Assembly: GCA_033239005.1 (NCBI GenBank)
Contig: BSQZ01000039.1
Span: 5,704,816 to 5,768,815 of the forward strand
Origin: Lamellibrachia satsuma
Lineage: Eukaryota; Annelida; Polychaeta; Sabellida; Siboglinidae
DNA length: 64,000 nt
Reading direction: 5' to 3'
The position numbers and the translations under genes were made by a program. Positions 55,701 to 64,000 of this stretch are shown piece by piece. Positions within the stretch are counted from its first letter, which is position 1; each line of letters begins with the position of its first letter. Below the pieces are notes generated by a model. The model was not told where the DNA came from. It worked only from the letters and a program-made list of their open reading frames with translations, and made no database searches.

Positions 55701-58700
55701 ATATTTGTGTACCTTCGAGGAATGGTTACAAAGGATGGGCATTCAGAGGTATAGGTGCGATGTCGGATACAAGCAGGCGTGAATGCTTGGAGGTAGAGGA
55801 AGTCATGTTGGACAGAAAAATTTATAAAAAAGCTGAAAGGGAAATTCCTGAGAGAGTGCTACACCGGCATGCCTGTATGGTCTGGAGACAGTGGCGTTGA
55901 CAGTACAACAGAAGCTGCAAGTTTGTGAGAACAACTGGGTTCGTCGAATAACAAGAACAAAGAGGGTGGACAGAAGAAGGATGAACGACCTCAGGAAACA
56001 GGTTGGGATGCAATGTAGCCTAACAGGAAGATTGGTGAGATGCCGGATAAGATGGGCAGGCCACTTGGTTAGGATGGATGCTGGCAAACTAGCAGAGAGG
56101 GAAAAACATCAAGGACGCAGGAAAAGGCCAGAGGTTGAGATGGGCTGACTGTGTGAGGAGGGTTGTGGATGGAGAGGGGGCTGCCGATAGATAACTATGT
56201 AAAGAAAAAACAGAAAGAGTGGCTCGTCAATACTGTAACTGTACCTGACCCTCACCCCTGTACAGCAGGGAACAAGAAGGAAGAGCACATATTGATGTTT
56301 TCTAAAGCAACATTCTTCATTTTCTGAGAACAGTACATAAGAGTTCTGATTTCGAGCGCATGCAGGCAGTTTCAGGATATGATGGTTCAAGTGCCACCTG
56401 GCAGATACAAAGTTGCAGACAGATTGATGCAATTTAAAGCTTTGTACGGAGGGAGGAGTTTCGGGTCAAATTAAATTTGTTTTTGTGTGTGGTATCGTGC
56501 CCCTACGTTTTGAGATGTCACCTAAATTAGCCCACCAAGTCATGCTGTGTTAACCACATGAACAAACTCAATAAGATATCTGCTAAACGTGTAGCTAATG
56601 TTACTACTGGTTGTCAATAGTGTTGCCAACTTGACACAATCTTAACATGGCCATCTAGTGATGTGGTTCGCACAGTAAACAGGTGATACTATGCAACAGC
56701 TAATATGTTTACAATAGCCATTCACCGATACTTTTACGGTAGCCAGTGACTGATAAATTCTGAGTGGATATTTTTTAGTGTTACAACCGTAATCTCAGAC
56801 TAACTTACAAGTTATGTGCGAAACTACTTTTGAACATTTGTTAGCCTTGCGCATTTCTGATAAACATTCCACCCATGTTTTCACGTCCACACCAAATTCT
56901 ACAACAAAGTTTTCTCTCTAATTACCTGGGCAAATGAAACGCCTGATCCAGCACTTTCACAGCGCCCTGGACCCCAGGGCGAAGTGGACAGGGTGTCCTC
57001 AGTGTTACCTGAACAGACATAAATCACTCAAGTTATTCTGCTGTGCCTCTGCAATAGGTGGGTCAACTTCAGGCAGACTTAAATTGTATTCACCAGAGTT
57101 GGTCGTAACCAAAAATGGACATACGCTGTAGCATATGATTCCATAAATAAACCAAAAATACAAAGGCTGTTTGGGAATTTCAGCAACACATGCACTCAAT
57201 GCCTCATTGCATTGTATGAACATTGTATGAACATTGTATGAACAGATAACATGAAAAACAAACGTTGTTTTTACTAAAGACACCTATCAAATAAGCAGTG
57301 CGATTTCATGCAAATACATTTCTATATCCTATATGTTTACCTACTGTGCTAATTGTAGGAAATCATTCAAACAATGATTATCATTATTACCTGGAGGGCT
57401 TCCTATCGGCGTGCTTGCTGGTGTGGAAGCATTGCTTGCAGCAGTCGAAGTTGCCACCGAATCTGGCCTTGCATCGTCACCAGTGGCACCACCTTCATAG
57501 CCGGGGAAGTGCTGCATGTTACTCAGCTTAATGTGCATGTCTGGATCTAAACAACAGCAAACAATGCCGTGCTTATAACACAGGATCAACTATCACTCTT
57601 GGAACTATAAGCACTGTCTGTGAGCTTTGTGCTTAATGAAGAATAAACATCAGATCTGGATTACTTGTTTAAAGATTAGCAGTCTTCATAAATGTCTATA
57701 TCTCCTGGCAATATCATTTCGTGCACACACATATTCCTCTTCCCATGACGGGCAGTGCCCCCCCCAAGTTACTCTGAATTACTGAATGTAACACTTGCTG
57801 GCTTGTGCACACCCCATGAAACATGTCTTGTTTATTTAAGACATAAAGTCGCATTATGGTAGAAAGCACATTGAAGCTACCTGTGTGATCATTTTAGTAA
57901 TATTTTTATTATTATAAGACTGTCCAAAGTATCAATACTGGTCCATATCTAACATACACTGAATTCCATATTCATAAGTCAATAGGTTGATAAAACAAGC
58001 AGGATTATAGGGTAACAGTTCTATCTTGATAATGGCAACAACAGTAAGATTACTGGCAACAGTTCTATTCTAATAACAGAAATAATACTAAGATTACTGC
58101 AACAGTTTTATTAATAACTGAGATATAGAAAAACTCCGCCATGGACGGTCACAAGCCCACCTGAGAAAGGAGGATGGTTGGGCGTTTAAACATTGACATG
58201 TGGAATGCACGAACAATGTACGAGGCGGGGAAAACAGCCCAAGTGGTAGATTCAACCGAACTCTACTCGGGCTCTGCGAAACCCGATGGACCCAGTCAGG
58301 ACAATTGCGACTAACAACAGGAGAGATTATACTATACTCCGGACACGAGGAAGATGATGCCCCTCACTCAGAGGGGGTTGCCCTCTTATTGGGGAAGGAG
58401 GCATGGAGAGCACTTATTGGCTGGGAACCAACTCCTTGATATAATGAGTAATTTAGGGGATAAAAACATCAACCTGATTATGGGGGATTTCAATACAAAG
58501 ATTAGATTGGACAACTAAGGATATGAAAATGTGATGGGGGTGCATGGGCTGGGTGTGATGAATGACAATGTGGAGCGTTTTTATGTGAATGCTTGTGCAA
58601 TAAACAACATTGTGATTGGGGGAAGTGTGTTCACACACAACAGAATACATAAGGCGACATGGGTATCTCCTGACCAAGTCACTGAAAATCAGATAGACCA

Positions 58701-61700
58701 CATTGGCATAAACAAAATGTTCAGAAGATCGCCACAAGACGTGCATGTGAAGAGAGGCGCTGACGTTACTTCTGATCACCACCTTGTAACAGCCAGGCTA
58801 AAACTCAAGCTAAGAAGAAATGGAGTAGAACAAGAAAGACAAAAGGCAAGATATAATGTGGACCACCTGAAGAATCCAAGAACAGCAGAAGAATATAAAG
58901 TCGCATTAGCTAATACAGTGTAGATTCAAAGTCCTGCAAGAGCTGTATGATGAAGATGAGGGAGTAGACATCAACAGCCAATGGAGTCACACCAAGGATG
59001 CAGTAAACACCACATGCGAAGAGATAATTGGCAGAAGGAAACCCCAACAGAAAGACTGGATTTCAGTAGAAACAATTAGGAAAATACAGACCAGAAGAGA
59101 CAAGAAGGAAGCAGTCAACAGCAGCCGCAGAAAGAGACACAGCAGCAAATAGAGAGGTGAAGAAAAGTGTCAAAACAGACAAAAGGAACTTCGTGGAGGG
59201 ACTTGCACAAGAGGCAGAAAAGGCAGCTGCTTGCAGGAATTTGAAGCAACTCTATGATACAACAAGGAAGTTAGCTGGAAAGTTTAAGAAATCAGAGTGG
59301 CCAATCAGAAAAAAATGGGAGCATCCTGATGGGGGCAGACAAACAGCTTAACAGATGGGCAGAGCATTTTGACGAGCTGCTCAACAGACCAGCACCGCAG
59401 AATCAGCCAGACATCCAACCAGCTGAGACAGATCTCCCAACACACTGTAACAAACCCACTAAAGAGAAAAAGGCAATTGCACATATGAAAAATGGGAAGG
59501 TAGCAGGCCCTGACTGTATCCCTGCAGAAGCACTAAAGGCAGATGTAAATACTTCAGTAGAAACGCTGCACAGTCTTTTTGAAGGGGATCTAGGAAAAAG
59601 AAGAAATTCCAGCAGAATGGAAAGAAGGTTACCTTATCGAGATCCCCAAGAAAGGAGACCTGAGCCGCTGTGATAACTACAGAGGAATCACGTTGATGTC
59701 AGTAATGGGGAAGGTTCGTAAGAGAGGATGAAAGGTAAAGTGGACCAAACTTTGCGTGAACAGCAAGCAGGCTTCAGGCAGGACAGATCATGTACTGACC
59801 AGATTGCAACACTGCGGATCATAGTGGAACAATCCATCGAATGGAACTCATCCCTATACTTCAACTTTGTTGATTACGAGAAAGCCTTTGACAGTGTGGA
59901 CAGAGAGACACTCTGGAAAGTGCTAAGACACTATGGGGTGCCCAAGAAACTAGTCAACGTGATCAAAAACTCCTATGAGGGAATGTCATGCATGTCATTC
60001 ATGAAGGTCAACTTACAAAGACCTTTGAGGTTACGACGAGGGTGAGACAGAGATGCTTACTGTCACCATTCCTCTTCATTCTAGTCATAGACTGGGTCAT
60101 GAAAACAGCAACCAAGGGGAAACGAAATGGAATCCAGTGGACGATGCTGACCCAACTTGATGACCTGGACTTTGCGGATGACCTTGCACTCCTGTCTCAC
60201 AGCCATAGTCAGATGCATGACAACACAACAGAACTGGCACTGATTTCAGCACAGGTTGAAAACCAACAAAAGGAAAACAAAGATCCTGAGAACAAAGGCT
60301 ACTTGCGAAACACCAATCATGCTTGAGGGAGAGTCTGGACGAGGTTAAAGATTTCAGATATCTAGGCAGCATAGTGGATACGCATGGAGGGACAGAGGCT
60401 AACGTAAAGAAAAGGATCAGCAAAGCATGGGTAGCTTTCCACCTGTTGAGAAATGTGTGGAAGTCAAAGGTAATTGGATAAACCACTAAAATAAGCTTGT
60501 TTAAACAAACACAAATGTAAAGTCCATGTTCCTGTATGGAGCAGAAACGTGGCGAATAAACAAGACCACGCTGATAAGGATGCAGACATTTGTCAACCAT
60601 TGCCTGCGAAGAATTCTGTGAATACACTGGATGGACAGGGTGAGCAACAAAAACCTCTGGGATAGAACACACCAAGCCCAAATAGATATAGAGATCCTTA
60701 AGAGGAGATGGGGATGGCTTGGCCACACCTTGAAAAAGCCAAGCACAAACATAACCAGACAGGTCCTGACATAGAACCCCCAAGGCTAGAGAAAGAGGGG
60801 GAGACCAAAAAACACCTGGCGGCGTGACCTCGAGGCAGACATCAAGCAAACAGGGAATGGCTGGCAACAACTGGAGAGGATTGCCCAAGATAGGAGGCGC
60901 TGGAGAAATGTTGTGGATGGCCTATGCTCCAGGAGTTAAGGGCCTAAGTAAGTAAAGTATGAAATATAGCAAGATTATTCCGGCTGCGAATGCCCATAAT
61001 GTAAGTTACGATGAAGTTCATGACCGACTAAAGGGAACTTACAATGACCCATCTTCATGTTTTCTTCCATGTTGATTCGACGTGACCGACGTTGCTCGTC
61101 TTTCGTCTTACGTTGGCGCTGTCTATGACGCCGATCTATCTCCTCTGTAGCAGGAAACGTAACTTGCAAAGGGATGGAACTCACAAAGCATTGAGCTGTG
61201 CAACAGATGCTACTGACAATTCAACTTAACCCCAGCAAGAACTGCCAGACAAAATTCAGCAATTTACCCTGATAATATCTTTGTCTTCATTTCTAACAGA
61301 CGTCTTTCAAAGTTGAAATATAATAATTACAACCTCCAATTAGGTTATATTCTAAAATAAAAACATATCGTATTCAAGAAATGCCATTTTGAAAAATGGA
61401 AGATGATAATACTGAAATAAATGTCTTCATTACCAAATTATTACACAACAATGTTACAATGCAAAAATCTACAGCTTTCCAAAGCCCTATTTGAATTGCT
61501 AAAATATCAGCTGTTGTTTGAAGGAGAGCATCTGAGAAAGACAGCAATGTGCAAGACTAGAGAGACACCTACCCGTGAACTCATGAATCGTCTCGGGAGA
61601 TACGAGTGGCGGCTTGAGTGCCAGTTCAGCCACTTGGTACTCGCAGGTCAACGGCAGATAGTTGAGGTAACGCAATCGACGACGCAACTCCTATGGACAA

Positions 61701-62572
61701 AACATTACTGCGTTGTAGTTGCACAGGCACAAAATCGGGTTAGAAATGTGAATGGTTTCAGGGCAAAATGCGATAAATCCAGTTTTTGTCTTTGAGACAA
61801 ACTAACTTCTGCGTTCCATCCTCATAATGTAAATGAAAACTTGCACATCATAACGAAATATCTTGATTGATACAACATCAAAGCAAATGGTAGCTGAAAT
61901 CTTAAATTTATTGCAGATTTCAAATATGAAATTTAATCCATTTAGAAATGTCGCCTGAATTGGTGTTTATCGCGTTTTGCCCTGAAAGCTTTCATGTGGA
62001 CACCACATCAAGTTATTTCAAGCAGTAGAAACCACTGTGTCCATATAGTTGTTTGCTAGGATAATTTAGTTCACATAGAAGAGCAAAAATAAAACACTAG
62101 CATTTGAATTTCAAAGAATACTGTTTACATGTTCAACCAGATTCGGCTCAACACAACAATTAAATGTTGGCACACGTCAGAACAAATGTTCCAATACAAA
62201 ACACTACCCAAATTTCACCATTTCAATTTTATAAAATGCGAATAAGTTGTGTCAGAAGTGGTGCATAAAAAGTATTTACGTTTCAATCAATGAAAAACCA
62301 TGGGTTGTGTGCAAAATTTCGACCTTACAAACACAACTAGAAGAAACTAATGTCACACATCTACCTCGGTCAAGGAGAAGAAACTAATGTCACATTTATA
62401 CCTCGGTCATAGAGAAGAAACTAATGTCACATATGTACCTCAGTCATGGAGAAGCTGTCCAAGGCTACAATGGTGGCTGTGATGGTGTCAGGCGAGTTCT
62501 CCAGACTGCCGTACTCACGTCCCAGACAACGCGCATTCACTGAGTGCAGGTAGATGTGCTGGCCATCAGCCG
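52746..62572 (-). CDS. RNF10: RING finger protein 10 (C-terminal exons; partial)
   Basis: Seven exons in transcript order: 62572-62439, 61690-61573, 61162-61043, 57546-57391, 57008-56926, 55376-55199 and 52852-52746. All borders are GT-AG and all phases join, giving about 297 residues, the last third of a protein of about 800. Diagnostic stretches: [105 protein letters not shown] and the basic end [18 protein letters not shown]10 is a RING E3 ubiquitin ligase; the vertebrate protein modifies 40S ribosomal proteins uS3 and uS5. The RING domain is N-terminal and lies beyond the right edge. The gene is expanded by introns full of repeats, including an antisense LINE. The first exon seen is bordered by minisatellites made from its own splice sites. 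Confidence 0.95.
52960..53147 (-). mobile_element. LINE 3' end fragment (family A) in the last RNF10 intron
   Basis: The minus strand carries the family A ending: ATGAATGGAATTGTTTACGG, GCTAGCAGCGTGAATATGTT, then the tail CCAATGGCTTCCTTGTCCAC. It is in the same transcriptional sense as RNF10, unlike the other LINEs in this gene. Confidence 0.82.
53415..54384. mobile_element. Non-autonomous DNA transposon candidate with 12-bp inverted ends
   Basis: The left end CAGGCCTGGGGT is the exact reverse complement of the right end ACCCCAGGCCTG. TAATAGTAATAG-like subterminal repeats follow both ends (53430-53540 and 54240-54370). The 970-bp interior has no transposase; a 60-residue frame at 53653-53835 is unrecognised. 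The CAGG start suggests hAT, but I could not identify a clean 8-bp target duplication. Confidence 0.6.
54421..54665. repeat. 49-bp tandem repeat, five units
   Basis: GATTACATGCC recurs at 54421, 54470, 54519, 54568 and 54617, exactly 49 bp apart, with no differences seen between units. Located in the last RNF10 intron. Confidence 0.96.
54708..54840. repeat. Dispersed repeat C, copy 2
   Basis: GCCAAACTTTCAGGGGTTCA and the following CAACCCC match 41031-41066 directly. TTTCTATGAACAATTGAATT and what follows match 41128-41190 in inverted orientation. Confidence 0.65.
55880..56215 (+). mobile_element. LINE ORF2 C-terminal fragment in an RNF10 intron
   Basis: The frame reads [60 protein letters not shown] and [12 protein letters not shown]. 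The LQVCEN.W.R.I, R..WAGH..RM and GRRKR blocks are typical of the end of several LINE ORF2 families. Antisense to RNF10. Confidence 0.85.
58160..60960 (+). mobile_element. Near-complete but broken RTE-like LINE inside RNF10
   Basis: It starts with an AP-endonuclease N-terminus ([31 protein letters not shown]). It then has MGDFNTKI (58476-58500) and an endonuclease end with SDHHLV at 58769. The RT has [71 protein letters not shown] and the catalytic [10 protein letters not shown] (60173-60202). The end has [14 protein letters not shown] and [19 protein letters not shown]. Part of the endonuclease between WEP (58430) and MGDFN is missing, and several frameshifts and stops break the frame. One stretch reads VRQRC where an active RT usually has G-V-RQGC-type sequence. 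RTE clade is my recollection, not a tree. Antisense to RNF10. Confidence 0.9.
62342..62452 (-). repeat. RNF10: 37-bp repeat, three units, containing the RNF10 exon donor
   Basis: AGAAACTAATGTCAC recurs at 62342, 62379 and 62416. On the minus strand each unit has the exon end (CTTCTCCATGACTGAG or close variants) followed by a GT: GAG|GTACATATG (real, 62438), GAG|GTATAAATG (62401) and GAG|GTAGATGTG (62364). The second and third are duplicates of the real 5' splice site lying within the intron. Confidence 0.9.
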
Positions 62573-63805
62573 CTAACAAACAGATAACGCACATTCACCG
62601 AGTGCACGTAGATGAGCTGGGCATCAGAAGCTAACAAACAGACAATGCACATTCACTGAGTGCAGGTAGATGTGCTGACTGTCAGCCGCTAACAAACAGA
62701 TAACGCACATTCACCGAGTTCACGTAGATGAGCTGGGCATCAGAAGCTAACAAACAGACAATGCACATTCACTGAGTGCAGGTAGATGTGCTGACTGTCA
62801 GCCCCTAACAAACAGACAATGCACATTCACTGAGTGCAGGCAGATGTGCTGACTGTCAGCAGTTAAGAAACAGACAACGCACATTCACCGAGTGCAGGTA
62901 GATGTGCTGGTCATTAGCAGCTAGCAAACTGACAATGCACATTCACTGAGTGAAGGTAGATGTGCTGACTGTCAGCAGCTAACAAACAGACAATGCACAT
63001 TCACTGAGTGCAGGTAGATGTGCTGGTCATCAGCAGCTAACAAACAGACAACGCACATTCACTGAGTGCAGGTAGATGTGCTGGTCGTCAGCAGCTAACA
63101 AACAGACAACACACATTCACTGAGTGCAGGTAGATGTGCTGGTCATCAGCAGCTAGCAAACTGACAATGCACATTCACTGAGTGAAGGTAGATGTGCTGA
63201 CTGTCAGCAGCTAACAAACAGACAACGCACATTCACTGAGTGCAGGTAGATGTGCTGGTCATTAGCAGCTAGCAAACTGACAATGCACATTCACTGAGTG
63301 AAGGTAGATGTGCTGACTGTCAGCAGCTAACAAACAGACAACGCACATTCACTGAGTGCAGGTAGATGTGCTGGTCATTGGCAGCTAACAAACTGACAAT
63401 GCACATTCACTGAGTGAAGGTGGATGTGCTGACTGTCAGCAGCTAACAAACAGACAATGCACATTCACTGAGTGAAGGTAGATGTGCTGGTCATTGGCAG
63501 CTAACAAATTGACAATGCACATTCACTGAGTGAAGGCAGATGTGCTGACTGTCAGCAGCTAACAAACAGACAATGCACATTCACCGAATGCAGGTAAATA
63601 TGCTGACTGTCAGCCACTAACAAACAGACAGCGCACAGTCACAGAGTGCAGGTAGATGTGCTGACTGTCAGCCACTAACAAACAGACAACGCACATTCAC
63701 CGAGTACAGGCAGATGTGCTAGTCGTCAGCAGCTACCAAACAGACAACGCACATTCACTGAGTGCAGGTAGATGTGCTGGCCGTCAACCGCTAACAAACA
63801 GACAT
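62525..63805 (-). repeat. RNF10: 58-bp minisatellite, 22 units, built from the RNF10 exon acceptor
   Basis: ATTCAC recurs every 58 bp from 62535 to 63753 with no change of register. On the minus strand each unit is an intron end (TGTCTGTTTGTTAG) followed by about 44 bases of exon start (GCACATCTACCTGCACTCAG then TGAATG). The unit nearest the left is the real exon 5' end (acceptor at 62573-62574). All but one of the others (near 62860) keep the acceptor AG. Units differ by scattered substitutions, with an alternating pattern of GGTCATTAGCAGC and ACTGTCAGCAGC types. Confidence 0.95.
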
Positions 63806-63811
63806 ATGGGT

Positions 63812-64000
63812 GTTATAATTAACCATCTGTCGTTTGGTTACACTTTTAGACATATCAACCTGGGGAAAACAGACAATAAACCAGAAAATTTTATAATTAA
63901 GTGTCCAGAATTTGAGGGCACAGTTATTGCCTTGATCACTATTTGCTAGGCAGCAGGACTAACTAGCACTGGCTTGAGTTGGATTAGTATATGCATGGAG
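63812..64000. other. RNF10 intron continuing past the right edge
   Basis: No exon recognised on the minus strand here. Confidence 0.5.

Noticed and set aside
62525..63805. CRISPR-like array of 58-bp units
   Set aside because: Units are contiguous and derive entirely from an RNF10 exon border; there are no unique spacers and no cas genes.

Overview
The window looks like nuclear DNA of an annelid (or close relative). The main evidence is three complete genes for secreted globins of the annelid extracellular-haemoglobin type. Each has a signal peptide, a cysteine just after the predicted cleavage site paired with one in the last helix, distal and proximal histidines, and the classical two introns in the coding region. 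Around them lie ordinary animal genes with introns, many broken non-LTR retrotransposons and very abundant microsatellites. A siboglinid tubeworm or a polychaete is possible; I cannot name the species.

Layout. 1-390 is 3' untranslated sequence resembling that of globin gene 1, so a fourth globin gene probably ends just off the left edge. 390-7900 is intergenic with LINE fragments and simple repeats. Globin gene 1 (+) runs from about 8024 to 11515. 12238-17804 holds four copies of a 1.46-kb tandem repeat. A TLC-domain gene of the TLCD3/FAM57 family (+) has five exons between 18614 and 27301, with a 31-bp minisatellite after it. 28300-31250 carries a hAT-like remnant and a LINE. Globin gene 2 is inverted (-, about 34262 to 31260). 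34300-41030 is repeat-rich. Globin gene 3 (+) runs from about 41694 to 45412, and a single-exon ankyrin-repeat gene (-, 46401-45739) converges on it. 46800-52700 is mostly gene-free, with a long microsatellite palindrome, a SINE and an RT fragment. 52746-62572 is the C-terminal part of RNF10 (-, seven exons seen); its RING-coding exons lie beyond the right edge. One RNF10 intron contains a near-complete, decayed RTE-like LINE.

The three globin genes share one plan: a TATA box, a start about 30 bp later at CAGCTG, a conserved non-coding first exon, three coding exons (exon 3 is exactly 217 bp in all), and a 34-nt hairpin 165-200 nt after the stop. The hairpin arms carry compensatory changes between gene 1 and genes 2/3, which suggests a selected RNA element. 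TLCD3, the ankyrin gene and RNF10 have no evident functional link to the globins.

The most unusual structures are (1) the covarying globin 3' UTR hairpin; (2) minisatellites made from the splice sites of one RNF10 exon: 22 copies of a 58-bp unit carrying its 3' splice site, and three copies of a 37-bp unit carrying its 5' splice site; (3) LINE pieces filling intron 2 of globin gene 3 almost from splice site to splice site. Exons were joined by matching splice sites, reading phase and family similarity by eye; no alignment or transcript data were available.
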